Source of the DNA: Sphingobacterium olei
GTDB taxonomy: Bacteria; Bacteroidota; Bacteroidia; Sphingobacteriales; Sphingobacteriaceae
NCBI RefSeq assembly: GCF_005048855.1
Contig: NZ_SUME01000010.1
Coordinates: forward strand, 1-64,000
Direction of reading: 5' to 3'
DNA: 64,000 nucleotides
The notes below the pieces were generated by a model. The model searched no databases. It worked only from the letters and a program-made list of their open reading frames with translations, and was not told where the DNA came from. How positions within the stretch are numbered: the first letter of the stretch is position 1; the number at the start of each line of letters is the position of its first letter. Below are positions 38,265 to 48,135 of the stretch, piece by piece. Made by a program: the position numbers and the translations under genes.

Positions 38265-39989
38265 ATGTTAAGTACTTACAAGAAGAAGCCCGCTATCGGA
38301 TTAAATGGTTTTGCTGTTGAAGGTTGGAAGGCTATTATTTCTCTTTTGGAAAAGAGAAGCACCGCCAAAAGTATCCTAGTAATAGATTATTACACCGGAA
38401 TAAACCACGAGGAGCTGCAAACTCAATTTGCGAAGTTCGAAACGGATTTATTTATCCATACAAAAGATCTATTTATATCGGAATCGGATGCCGAAGCATT
38501 AACAGCCCGTTTTATGACGGATGATGTGCTGTTTGGATACAATTCTAATATTTCCTTATCGGAATATTTCGATCAGGAGAAATTGCAAACTGCGCAGCTT
38601 GCGGTTAAGGAAGCCAAGGGGCGTGTGGTGATATTCGGTCATGGGGCACAACTGGTATCAATTGCCGATACCCTGATTTACGCTGATATGCCGCGGTGGG
38701 AAATACAGATGCGTATGCGAAAGCAAGAAGCAATTGCACTAGGTATTGACAATAGAAATGAACCTTTTTCGCTTCAGTATAAGCGTGGACTATTTAACGA
38801 CTGGCGTGTACTCGACAGGCACAAGCGTGCAATTTACGATAAAGTAGACTATTGGCTCGATACCGTTGTTGCCAATGCCCCTAAGATGATAGACAGGGAG
38901 ACGTTCTATGCGGGAATGGACAAAGCAGCTGTTTCGCCCTTTCGTGTGGTGCCTTTCTTTGATCCTGCACCATGGGGTGGTCAGTGGATGAAAAAGAAAT
39001 TTGAGCTCGATGCGTCGAAAGTGAATTACGGTTGGGGCTTTGATTGTGTGCCTGAGGAGAATAGTCTACTCCTTGATGTCAATAACATTGTATTCGAAAT
39101 GCCTTCTGTGAATCTGGTGTATACGAGGAGCGCTGAATTGCTCGGTAAGCCGGTTGAAGCGCGTTTTGGGAAAGATTTTCCGATCCGTTTTGACTTCCTC
39201 GATACGGTAAATGGAGGCAATTTGAGCCTGCAGGTACACCCGACCACCCAATATGCCCGCGATAATTTCGGGCTACCTTATACGCAGGATGAGAGTTACT
39301 ACATCATGGAGGCGAAAGAAGATGCGCATGTCTATATCGGACTAAAAACGGGTATAGATCGTCACGTCATGATGGATGAGTTGGATAAGGCGGAACAAGG
39401 CGATCTTGTTTTCGACGCTGATAAATATGTGAATAAAATTCCAACGAAGAAACACGATCATTTTCTGATCCCCGCCGGTACAATACATTGTTCCGGAATG
39501 AATGCAGTGGTACTGGAGATCAGCTCAACACCAAATCTATTTACGTTTAAACTTTGGGACTGGCAGCGGCTAGGCTTAGATGGAAAGCCGCGCCCAATTA
39601 ACGTGCAACGGGGTAAACAAGTACTCAATTGGGACTGCGATACCGCATATACCGAGGCACAATTGGTGAATAATGTTAAAGTCGTTGCCCAAGGCGAGGG
39701 CTGGATTGAAGAACAAACAGGGCTGCACAACAGTGAATTTATCGAAACACGTCGGCATACTTTCTCCGTTCCGGTTACACATTATACGAAGGAAAGTGTC
39801 AACGTACTGAATTTAGTAGATGGTGACGAAATTATCGTTGAAAGTCCAACGAATGCTTTCGAACCCATGGTTATCCATTACGCTGAAACGTTCATTATCC
39901 CAGCAGCCGTGGGTGCATATCGTATTCGCCCACATGGGGTCTCCGAAGGTAAAGAATGCATCACCCTTAAAGCATCTGTAAGGATTTGA
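38265..39989 (+). CDS. Class I mannose-6-phosphate isomerase with kinase-like N-terminal domain
   Basis: The C-terminal ~340 residues are a type I phosphomannose isomerase: NGGNLSLQVHPTTQYARDNFG (metal ligand region), then HDHFLIPAGTIHCSGMNAVVLEIS. The N-terminal ~200 residues resemble a nucleoside/uridine-kinase-like fold (VVIFGHGAQLVSIADTLIYAD, FNDWRVLDRHKRAIYDKVDYWL), but no intact P-loop GxxxxGK is seen. It would convert mannose-6-phosphate to fructose-6-phosphate. It is first in the operon and is followed by the sugar importer and kinase genes. Confidence 0.85.
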   Translation: MLSTYKKKPAIGLNGFAVEGWKAIISLLEKRSTAKSILVIDYYTGINHEELQTQFAKFETDLFIHTKDLFISESDAEALTARFMTDDVLFGYNSNISLSEYFDQEKLQTAQLAVKEAKGRVVIFGHGAQLVSIADTLIYADMPRWEIQMRMRKQEAIALGIDNRNEPFSLQYKRGLFNDWRVLDRHKRAIYDKVDYWLDTVVANAPKMIDRETFYAGMDKAAVSPFRVVPFFDPAPWGGQWMKKKFELDASKVNYGWGFDCVPEENSLLLDVNNIVFEMPSVNLVYTRSAELLGKPVEARFGKDFPIRFDFLDTVNGGNLSLQVHPTTQYARDNFGLPYTQDESYYIMEAKEDAHVYIGLKTGIDRHVMMDELDKAEQGDLVFDADKYVNKIPTKKHDHFLIPAGTIHCSGMNAVVLEISSTPNLFTFKLWDWQRLGLDGKPRPINVQRGKQVLNWDCDTAYTEAQLVNNVKVVAQGEGWIEEQTGLHNSEFIETRRHTFSVPVTHYTKESVNVLNLVDGDEIIVESPTNAFEPMVIHYAETFIIPAAVGAYRIRPHGVSEGKECITLKASVRI

Positions 39990-40014
39990 TTACTTGACAT
40001 TAAGATCATACGTT

Positions 40015-41172
40015 ATGCAAAGCAACAAAGAAAATAAATCACCTCTCGTGCTGATACCGATATTTCTCAATTTTTTTATCATGGGGTTTGTAGATATCGT
40101 AGGGGTAGCGACGAACTATGTGAAGAAGGATTTTGTATTGTCGGAAACAACGGCTAGTATCATACCGATGATGGTATTTGTCTGGTTTGCCGTATGTGCT
40201 GTCCCTACAGGGGTGCTCATGGGTAAAATAGGTCGAAAGAAAACGGTGGCGGTTTCGTTGGTCATCACGGCGCTGGCAATGGGTATTTCATTCCTCGTAT
40301 ACAGCTACTTGGGGATATTATTCGCTTTTGCTTTACTTGGAATTGGAAATACTATTTTACAGGTTTCGTTGAATCCGTTGGTGGCATCTGTCGTACGAAA
40401 GGAAAAACTCACCAGTATACTGACTATGGGGCAGTTTATCAAGGCAATTGCCTCGTTTCTAGGTCCTATACTGGTGGGATTTGCGGCAACGCAGGTGGGC
40501 GACTGGCGTTTTATATTTTTGTTTTACGGGCTGGCAACAATTTTATCTATCGTTGTTCTCTACACGCTGCATATTGACGAACCGACGGAGACCGTGGAAA
40601 AGTCTTCTTCATTCCGAAAGATATTTACCTTATTGAATGATAAATACCTCATCAATTGTATCCTTGTTATCGTATTGATTGTGGGGATCGATGTGGGACT
40701 GAATACCAGTATACCCCAGCTATTAATGGACCGTCTAGCGATACCCTTGGAGGATGCTGCGTTGGGTACAAGTCTCTACTTTGCCGCGCGCACCATCGGT
40801 ACTTTTGTTGGCGCCTTACTTTTGGTCAGGTTATCTGCCGTAAAATTCCTGCGGGGTACTATCGTGTTGGCTGTTTTGGCTTTTGTGGGTATGATATTCA
40901 GTTCGTCGTTATGGGGGTTGCTTGCGGCCATTGTGATAGTTGGGCTTGCCTGCGCCAATGTGTTTTCGATTATCTTTTCCCTGGCGCTGCAACATGATAT
41001 GAAGCATGCAAACGAAATATCGGCTTTGATGATTATGGGCGTATCGGGCGGAGCCTTGGTGTTGCCGTTGCAAGGTTTGATTACCGATATGTCTAGCTTC
41101 ACAGCCGGGCTGTCGGTCATACTGGTCAGTATGCTTATCATCGGTTCGATTTCATATAAATTTAAATACTAG
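40015..41172 (+). CDS. MFS sugar transporter, inner membrane
   Basis: ATG 40015 is preferred to the in-frame TTG 39994. The 385-residue protein has about 12 membrane helices in two halves, with the MFS loop GVLMGKIGRKK between helices 2 and 3, and resembles the fucose/glucose permease group of proton symporters. In this operon it most likely imports mannose released in the periplasm. The ROK kinase gene begins four bases after the stop codon. Confidence 0.88.
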   Translation: MQSNKENKSPLVLIPIFLNFFIMGFVDIVGVATNYVKKDFVLSETTASIIPMMVFVWFAVCAVPTGVLMGKIGRKKTVAVSLVITALAMGISFLVYSYLGILFAFALLGIGNTILQVSLNPLVASVVRKEKLTSILTMGQFIKAIASFLGPILVGFAATQVGDWRFIFLFYGLATILSIVVLYTLHIDEPTETVEKSSSFRKIFTLLNDKYLINCILVIVLIVGIDVGLNTSIPQLLMDRLAIPLEDAALGTSLYFAARTIGTFVGALLLVRLSAVKFLRGTIVLAVLAFVGMIFSSSLWGLLAAIVIVGLACANVFSIIFSLALQHDMKHANEISALMIMGVSGGALVLPLQGLITDMSSFTAGLSVILVSMLIIGSISYKFKY

Positions 41173-41176
41173 GCCC

Positions 41177-42274
41177 ATGTACGATTACGACAACCGCATT
41201 GTATTGACCTTAGACGCAGGTGGAACAAATATGGTCTTCTCGGCTATTCAAGCGAATAAGGAAATAGTGGACTCTTTCTGTCTTCCGGCATATCCGAATG
41301 ATCTAGAAAAGTGCCTGAAAACGTTGACTACCGGATTTACGCATATATGGAATCAGTTGCCAACGGCTCCGGTAGCGATAAGTTTCGCGTTTCCCGGACC
41401 CGCGGATTACAAAAACGGGATTATTCATGATTTGCCTAATTTTCCGTCATTTCGCGGCGGTGTTCCGCTTGGCCCTTTTTTAGAGGAACATTTTCAGATA
41501 CCCGTTTTTATCAACAATGACGGTAATCTGTTTGCGTATGGAGAAGCATTGGCGGGCGCATTGCCGACCTTGAATAATCAATTAAAAATACGAGGGGCAA
41601 ACAAAGAATATCGTAACCTTATCGGTGTAACATTCGGCACAGGGTTTGGGTCGGGCGTGGTGATAAATAATTATTTGTTAACGGGCGATAACGATTGCGG
41701 AGGAGATGTGTGGGTGTTTCGTAATAAATTTTTTCCCGATATGATTGCCGAAGAAAGCGTCAGTATACGCGCCATTACACGGGTATACTGTGAACTTGCC
41801 GGTGTTACGGACAAGAGGCTAACACCTAACGATATATTTCGCATTGCGGAGGGTGAAAAACAAGGTGATCGGCGCGCCGCGCTAACAAGTTTTGCCCAGT
41901 TTGGCGAAGTCGCCGGAGACGCTATTGCACATCTACTCACTTTTGTAGATGGTATAGTCGTTATTGGCGGTGGAATTATGGGTGCGGCGAAATACATTAT
42001 GCCTGCACTGATAAACGAATTGAAATCTACCTTAACGACTTTTTCTGGAGAACGGCTCTCCCGTCTGCAAATGGAGGTGATCGAAGCCGACGATGATGGC
42101 AACTTCAATCAGGCTATTGCAGAAGGGCAAAGGCAGATCCGGATACCAAATACCAATAAAAAAATAAACTACAATCCCCATAAAACGACTTTTATCATGA
42201 AAACTAAGCTTGGAACAAGCACAGCCATTTCGTTAGGTGCCTATGCCTATGCGTTACACACATTAGGAAATTAG
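41177..42274 (+). CDS. ROK family sugar kinase
   Basis: ATP-binding motif LTLDAGGTNMVFSAI lies at the N-terminus, then AISFAFPGPADY, FINNDGNLFAYGEALAGA with the catalytic Asp, and GVTFGTGFGSGVVINN. The 365-residue protein lacks the usual CxCGxxGC zinc motif of many ROK proteins; the matching place reads NDCGGDVWVF. It has no DNA-binding N-terminus, so it is a kinase, not a repressor. In context it probably phosphorylates mannose for the isomerase encoded two genes upstream. Confidence 0.87.
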   Translation: MYDYDNRIVLTLDAGGTNMVFSAIQANKEIVDSFCLPAYPNDLEKCLKTLTTGFTHIWNQLPTAPVAISFAFPGPADYKNGIIHDLPNFPSFRGGVPLGPFLEEHFQIPVFINNDGNLFAYGEALAGALPTLNNQLKIRGANKEYRNLIGVTFGTGFGSGVVINNYLLTGDNDCGGDVWVFRNKFFPDMIAEESVSIRAITRVYCELAGVTDKRLTPNDIFRIAEGEKQGDRRAALTSFAQFGEVAGDAIAHLLTFVDGIVVIGGGIMGAAKYIMPALINELKSTLTTFSGERLSRLQMEVIEADDDGNFNQAIAEGQRQIRIPNTNKKINYNPHKTTFIMKTKLGTSTAISLGAYAYALHTLGN

Positions 42275-42307
42275 ATTATAAATAACTAAAGATTAAATTA
42301 TGATGTT

Positions 42308-45300
42308 ATGAAAAATAAGTTATCCATTATCAAGAGCAGGGGACAGACCTCCAGCTTATTCAGCCTAAGACATACAATCTTTCTTCGGTACCTATTATGC
42401 CTCTTTTTAGGTATACATACCTTCTCGGTAGCAGCTCAGAACAATAACACGTCAGTAGAGGGCATAGTCGTCAACGAATCCAATACGCCCGTTTCAGGAG
42501 CGTCGGTAAAGGAAGTAGGCGGAACGAATGTGACTCGAACGGATTCTGAAGGTCAGTTTACCCTGAATGTGTCTTCTCCTAACACAACCTTGATGGTATC
42601 CTACGTCGGCTACGCGACACTGGAAGTTTCGGTGGCTGGAAGATCAAGTTTGCGGATCGTACTCGAGGTAACAAACGAGGAACTTGATGAAGTGGTAGTG
42701 GTCGGCTATGGCACGCAAAAGAAAGCGAATGTAACGGGTGCGATTTCTTCTGTTAACATGAAAGAACTGGAAGGAAGACCGGTGGTCAACGTGGTAGAGG
42801 CTTTGCAGGGTACGACCCCTGGTTTAACCATACAACAGAGTAATTCACAGCCAGGAAGCCGCCCATCGATTAATATACGTGGTATCAATACGTTGAATAA
42901 CAATGATCCTATGGTTTTAATTGATGGTATAATTGGTGATATACAGAATGTTAATATGGCGGATATTGAAAGTATATCTGTCTTGAAAGATGCTGCTTCG
43001 GCTGCTATCTATGGATCGCGTGCATCTAACGGTGTTATTCTTATCACGACCAAAAAAGGAAGCAAGGGCACCTCACGGGTATCTTATGATTATATTCTTG
43101 CGGCGCAGACGCCTACTTTTTTGCCTCAGATAGTCGATTCGTGGGTATATGCCGAACTTCGCAATGAAGCACTCATCAATTCTGGTCGACCGACTCAATT
43201 CTCTTCTGAACAGATACGGGATTACCGTGTAAACGGTCCCAATGCCAATTGGATGAAAGAAATCTATCGGGCTAATGCGCCACAGCAAACGCATAGTCTG
43301 TCGGTTTCTGGAGGTGGTGAAAAGACTACCTACTTAATTTCAGGCGCGTATATGGATCAGGAGAGTATGTTTAAAGGATCTGATTATGGGCTTGAACGCC
43401 TTAATTTTCGTACAAATGTGGAAACTCAGGTATCGGACCGCTTTAAGGTGAATGTTCTTGCCGCATATTCCCGTAATGCACTAAAAGATCATGCGTATTG
43501 GACGGAATGGCTCATTGAGCAGGCTACGCGTATGCCATCGATCTATCCCATAAAAAATGCGAACGGTGACTATAACTACCCTGGGGGGAGCAATTCGAAT
43601 TCCTTAGCCCGTTTGGAGCAAGGAGGACAACGGAGTAGTGCAAATGACGATTTATCGGGTATACTGAATGCGGAATATAAGATCTTGGATGGATTAAAAT
43701 TACGAGGAATGGTCGGTACACAGTTGTACAACAACCGGCTAAAAGAAAACCGCAAAGCTATACCGGGCTCTGGCGATCTGGAGAATCGGATGACCAATAG
43801 TTCGCAACGAATACAGAATATTACGACTAACCTTATCTTGTCGTACGACAAGACTTGGGGAGCCCATACGGTCAATACACTGGCAGGGTATTCTTATGAA
43901 GGGGGGACGGACAACCGTTTTGAAACATTCCGACTGGTCGACGAATCCAATTACGATATCATGGGAGGGGCACAGACCTCCAATACAGGTAATCAGGAAT
44001 GGCAGAATGAGTGGTCTATTTATTCGGCATTTTTGAGCATGAACTATAATTTCGCAGATAAGTACCTGTTTGAGTTTAAACTTCGTGACGATATTTCTTC
44101 TAAGTTCAGGGTGGGAAACCGATCTGCGTGGTTTCCTTCGATGTCTGCTGGATGGCGGGTATCCGATGAAAATTTTTATCCCGAGCGTCTGAAAAATATC
44201 ATGCCTTCCGCTAAAATCAGATCATCCTGGGGTTTAGTAGGTAATAACCGCATTGCGGATTATCAATACCAGGCCACAGTCAATGTTTCTCAAGGATATA
44301 ATTTTGGCAATACGATGTATCCAGTCGCCTCATTTGATGCTGTTAATCCGGATTTAAGATGGGAGACCACCCAAATGTTCAATATAGGAGCTGACTTAGG
44401 TTTCTTAAATAATGCATTGACCCTATCGGGCGAGTATTACGTAAACGATACATACGATATCCTTATCGGTATTCCAGTTCCAGGCTTGTTCGGAGGTGGA
44501 ACACCGATTCAGAATGCAGGTAAGGTACAGAACAAAGGATGGGAGATAGCCGCACGCTACCAATTTACAACGGGAGGGGTAAATCATACCGTGAGTGGAA
44601 ATTTATCGGATAGTAAAAACAAAGTGATCGACGTCAAAGGTACTGAATGGATCAATGGATTTGATGTCAACACCGTAGTGCGCGAAGGTTATCCCATAAA
44701 CTCCTACTACGCTTATCGTTGGGACGGATATTTTCAGAATGAAGAGGAGGTCGCCCAAGGGCCTCATTTGGATGGGATAACGCCAAAGCCTGGCGACATT
44801 CGATACTTAGACAAAAATGGAGATGGCCTAATCAGGGAAGATGACGACCGCTTCGTATTGGGAAATAGATTTCCCCGATTTTTATATGGCTTTAATTATG
44901 CTGCAGGATGGAAGGGTGTTGACTTCTCCATGTTCTGGCAAGGAGTTGGGCAACGAAAAGTATGGTTAAGAGGTGAGTCGGTAGAAGCTTTCCATAACAA
45001 TAATGAAGGCCCGGTTTTTAATTTTCATGTCGATCGCTGGACACCAACTAATCCGGATGCAGGGTATCCGCGGCTTACCGTTGGAGCAGAATCGGCTAAT
45101 AATGCTACGAAATCAAGTTTTTGGATAGAAAATGCGGCCTATCTGCGCCTGAAGAACGTACAACTGGGCTATACATTTCCCGAGAATTGGACCAACAGGG
45201 TTTCGCTAAGTCGTCTTCGGATCTATACCAGTATACAGAATGCCTTAACCTTATCCGATATGAAAGGGGGGTGGGATCCGGAGACTTCTGATGGTGGTGG

Positions 45301-45355
45301 GCGTATTTACCCGGTAAACCGAACCTTTTCTATAGGGTTAAACCTTAACTTTTAA
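42308..45355 (+). CDS. SusC/RagA family TonB-linked outer-membrane transporter
   Basis: The 1015-residue protein starts with a long signal region, then a carboxypeptidase-like plug-proximal domain (VEGIVVNESNTPVSGASV, TLMVSYVGYATLEV). The TonB box-like DEVVVVGYGTQKK and the plug (NIRGINTLNNNDPMVLIDGI, VLKDAASAAIYGSRASNGVI) follow. A large barrel ends in FSIGLNLNF. It imports oligosaccharides across the outer membrane together with the SusD protein encoded next. Confidence 0.97.
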   Translation: MKNKLSIIKSRGQTSSLFSLRHTIFLRYLLCLFLGIHTFSVAAQNNNTSVEGIVVNESNTPVSGASVKEVGGTNVTRTDSEGQFTLNVSSPNTTLMVSYVGYATLEVSVAGRSSLRIVLEVTNEELDEVVVVGYGTQKKANVTGAISSVNMKELEGRPVVNVVEALQGTTPGLTIQQSNSQPGSRPSINIRGINTLNNNDPMVLIDGIIGDIQNVNMADIESISVLKDAASAAIYGSRASNGVILITTKKGSKGTSRVSYDYILAAQTPTFLPQIVDSWVYAELRNEALINSGRPTQFSSEQIRDYRVNGPNANWMKEIYRANAPQQTHSLSVSGGGEKTTYLISGAYMDQESMFKGSDYGLERLNFRTNVETQVSDRFKVNVLAAYSRNALKDHAYWTEWLIEQATRMPSIYPIKNANGDYNYPGGSNSNSLARLEQGGQRSSANDDLSGILNAEYKILDGLKLRGMVGTQLYNNRLKENRKAIPGSGDLENRMTNSSQRIQNITTNLILSYDKTWGAHTVNTLAGYSYEGGTDNRFETFRLVDESNYDIMGGAQTSNTGNQEWQNEWSIYSAFLSMNYNFADKYLFEFKLRDDISSKFRVGNRSAWFPSMSAGWRVSDENFYPERLKNIMPSAKIRSSWGLVGNNRIADYQYQATVNVSQGYNFGNTMYPVASFDAVNPDLRWETTQMFNIGADLGFLNNALTLSGEYYVNDTYDILIGIPVPGLFGGGTPIQNAGKVQNKGWEIAARYQFTTGGVNHTVSGNLSDSKNKVIDVKGTEWINGFDVNTVVREGYPINSYYAYRWDGYFQNEEEVAQGPHLDGITPKPGDIRYLDKNGDGLIREDDDRFVLGNRFPRFLYGFNYAAGWKGVDFSMFWQGVGQRKVWLRGESVEAFHNNNEGPVFNFHVDRWTPTNPDAGYPRLTVGAESANNATKSSFWIENAAYLRLKNVQLGYTFPENWTNRVSLSRLRIYTSIQNALTLSDMKGGWDPETSDGGGRIYPVNRTFSIGLNLNF

Positions 45356-45366
45356 AACGTATTATT

Positions 45367-46971
45367 ATGAAAAAGCACCTATTACGATATAGCATAGCAG
45401 CAGTCATAGCCTGTATGCTTTTTGCGTCATGTCACGACCTTGACCTGACGCCACACGATAGAGAAACAGACGTGGAGTATTGGAATAAACCTGAGTCGGC
45501 TGCGTATATGATCAACAAATGTTATCAAGGGATGAACAATGCCGACGAGGTAATGTATGCCGATGCCATGACGGATAACGCTTATACCAAGGTGTCTAAC
45601 TCCCACAATCAGGCCATCGGTAATGGAACGTATTCTACCGCTGATAATTACGTTCGCTCCGTATGGGGCTATCGGTATGCCGGGATCCATCAGTGTAACC
45701 AGCTACTCGATAACCTGGACCGCGTACCCGGATTAAGCGACGAACTGCGTAACCGTTATCGGGGAGAGGCGATCTTTATCCGGGCCTATCATTACTTCGA
45801 ACTCTATTCCAAATTTGGTGATATTCCTTTTTTTACAAGGGTCATTTCCATCGACGAATCAAGAACGGTAGCGCGGACGGCCAAATCTGAAATTGTAGCC
45901 AGTTTACTGAGCGAACTATCCGGCATTATTGATAACAACTATCTTCCTACTTCGTACGATGCGCAGGACATCGGGCGCATAACTCGTTGGGCAGCTATGG
46001 GGCTTAAAGCACGTATGCTCATGTTTGAAGGATCAGCAAGGTTCAATGAGGTAATACCCATTACAAATAAGATTATTGCAGAAGGCGGGTTTTCGTTGCA
46101 TAGCAATTATGAAGATCTGTTCCATATTCAGCATGAAAATAATGCTGAAGTTATGTTAGACGTGCAGTACAAGCCTGTAGACAGAGAGCACCAAGTACAA
46201 TACCATTTTCTACCTCCGTCGCTGGGTGGTTATTCCCAGCTGTCTCCGCTACAGGGATTGGTAGATAATTATATCACCCTGGATGGTTATCCAATCGCAG
46301 ATGCCCCTTTATCGAGTTACGATCCCGCTGATCCCTTTGCTAATCGGGATCCACGGCTGGCGGCTACTATTATATATACGGGCAACTCGTATACGTTGGC
46401 CGACGGTTCACTTCATGTCGTAGACAGTAGGAAAGGGGTGGCGCCTAACGGATTTGAGTTCGCTTCTGATGCCTCGGCTACTGGATACTACATCAAAAAA
46501 TATTGGGACAATACGTACCGATCTAACCTGATGTCGGGTCTAAATATTATATTAATGCGCTACGCGGATATCCTATTGATGCATGCTGAGGCCTTAGCCG
46601 AACAAGGGCAGTTGAATGCAACCGAATGGAATCGGACCATACGGCCTCTCCGTAGCAGGGCTGGATTTACGGAAGCCAGTGCACTGGAATTTCCTACCGG
46701 CGGTAACCTGAAAGAAATCGTGCGCCGTGAGCGCCGTAGCGAATTGGCGCTTGAAGGTTTACGGCATAAGGATATTATCCGCTGGCGGATAGCCGAGCAG
46801 GTACTCAATGGATGGAGTCATGGTCTGTATACAGGCGATGCGGTGGGTACAGACAACGGATATGTGCGCGTGGAGAACCGAAAATTTGATGCTGCGAGGC
46901 ATTATTTGTGGCCTATCCCACAAAATGAAAGAGATTTAAATAGCAACCTGACACAAAATTCGCAATGGTAA
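45367..46971 (+). CDS. SusD/RagB family glycan-binding lipoprotein
   Basis: The 534-residue lipoprotein (lipobox LFASC; acidic segment DLDLTPHD after the cysteine) has the SusD TPR fold: AYHYFELYSKFGDIPFFTRV, MLMHAEALAEQG, RERRSELALEGLRHKDIIRW and the ending LWPIPQNERDLNSNLTQN. It caps the SusC barrel and captures mannan-derived glycans at the surface. It starts 11 bases after susC. Confidence 0.97.
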   Translation: MKKHLLRYSIAAVIACMLFASCHDLDLTPHDRETDVEYWNKPESAAYMINKCYQGMNNADEVMYADAMTDNAYTKVSNSHNQAIGNGTYSTADNYVRSVWGYRYAGIHQCNQLLDNLDRVPGLSDELRNRYRGEAIFIRAYHYFELYSKFGDIPFFTRVISIDESRTVARTAKSEIVASLLSELSGIIDNNYLPTSYDAQDIGRITRWAAMGLKARMLMFEGSARFNEVIPITNKIIAEGGFSLHSNYEDLFHIQHENNAEVMLDVQYKPVDREHQVQYHFLPPSLGGYSQLSPLQGLVDNYITLDGYPIADAPLSSYDPADPFANRDPRLAATIIYTGNSYTLADGSLHVVDSRKGVAPNGFEFASDASATGYYIKKYWDNTYRSNLMSGLNIILMRYADILLMHAEALAEQGQLNATEWNRTIRPLRSRAGFTEASALEFPTGGNLKEIVRRERRSELALEGLRHKDIIRWRIAEQVLNGWSHGLYTGDAVGTDNGYVRVENRKFDAARHYLWPIPQNERDLNSNLTQNSQW

Positions 46972-46988
46972 CCTTTAAACTGAATAGC

Positions 46989-48131
46989 ATGAACTATCTA
47001 TCTTTATCAATTATAGCAGCCGTTCTACTCTTGCTGAACGGCTGTGCGAAAGACTATCAGCTGTCTACCGATTTTACGGTGCCGACCGCGTTATCATCGC
47101 CCGCGAAAGTAGGGCTGGATGTAACATCAACCAATAATATTGTTCTATCCTGGAGCGGCGGCGGTCCCGGCGACGGATCGTACGTGTTATACGAAGTGGT
47201 CTTCGCCAAAAAAGGGGCAGACTTATATGAGCCAGTAGAACGGATTAAAAGTGATTTCGGCGCGGAGCCCAAATTGACACTTACACACGCTACACTAAAT
47301 GCGATTGCGCGAAAAGCGGGCATAAAACCTGGTGAGACAGGAGAGATTTCGTGGTCGGTACTGACCTCCAAAGGAGGGGATGTGAAAACGACGGATCTAA
47401 AAAATGATGTCGAAGTGACTCGGGGCGACGGAATTGACAATATGCCGAACAACCTGTATTTATATGGAGCTGGCAATGAAAGTAATGGAGCCGAAGGTTC
47501 TTTATTCCGGAAAGCTGCGGACGGTGTCTATATTATCTATTCGAAAGTAGCAGGAAACGGAGAACTGGAACTAAAAGGAAAAATCGAAGAAGAGGAATTT
47601 GGCTATTACCTGGATGGTACTAAGCTAATGGAAGGTGTAGGAACGATGAATTTAGCGCCCAATACAAACCCCTATCGGATTACAGTAGATTTCAATACAC
47701 TGTCCGTAAAAACTGAGGTTATATCGAACGTACGCTGTATATGGGGAGCAACATATGATGTAATTGGTCAGCTAGCTTATGTGGGCGATGGTAAGTTTGT
47801 CGCAGCGAACAGTGCGATACGGTTTATCGACCCGAGTAAGCCGGAAACGAATCCGCCGGGATGGCTCAGTTGGATAGAGGAAAGATACTATTTTATCGCA
47901 GCCGTGAACGGTGCAGACAAGTGCTGGGGAAGAATGGATGGCGTAAGTAGCGAGCGGCCTGCAGGCGGGGAGCCCTTATCATTTTACGAAATTGGAGAGT
48001 TCTCCTGGAGCCAATGGGATCATCTCTGGAAGATGAAAGGCGATCTCAATTCGAAAAGAGCAACTATTACAATCAATACCAACAAGGAAAATTTGATGGT
48101 ACATGAATTTTCTAATATTACAAATTTATAA
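46989..48131 (+). CDS. SusE/SusF-like outer-membrane lipoprotein
   Basis: ATG 46989 is used because it starts the lipoprotein signal (YLSLSIIAAVLLLLNGC); the ATG at 46965 overlaps susD. The mature protein has an N-terminal SusE-type Ig domain (LSSPAKVGLDVTSTNNIVLSWSGGG) and later starch-binding-like beta domains (NNLYLYGAGNES, GYYLDGTKLMEGVG, YYFIAAVNGADKCWGRMDG). It is likely a surface glycan-binding protein of the mannan locus. Ligand is inferred from context. Confidence 0.82.
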   Translation: MNYLSLSIIAAVLLLLNGCAKDYQLSTDFTVPTALSSPAKVGLDVTSTNNIVLSWSGGGPGDGSYVLYEVVFAKKGADLYEPVERIKSDFGAEPKLTLTHATLNAIARKAGIKPGETGEISWSVLTSKGGDVKTTDLKNDVEVTRGDGIDNMPNNLYLYGAGNESNGAEGSLFRKAADGVYIIYSKVAGNGELELKGKIEEEEFGYYLDGTKLMEGVGTMNLAPNTNPYRITVDFNTLSVKTEVISNVRCIWGATYDVIGQLAYVGDGKFVAANSAIRFIDPSKPETNPPGWLSWIEERYYFIAAVNGADKCWGRMDGVSSERPAGGEPLSFYEIGEFSWSQWDHLWKMKGDLNSKRATITINTNKENLMVHEFSNITNL

Positions 48132-48135
48132 ACGT

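Noticed and set aside
38237-38320. A 27-codon frame overlapping the start of the isomerase gene
   Set aside because: It is out of frame with the isomerase, has no family signal, and the isomerase N-terminus from 38265 fits its family without it.
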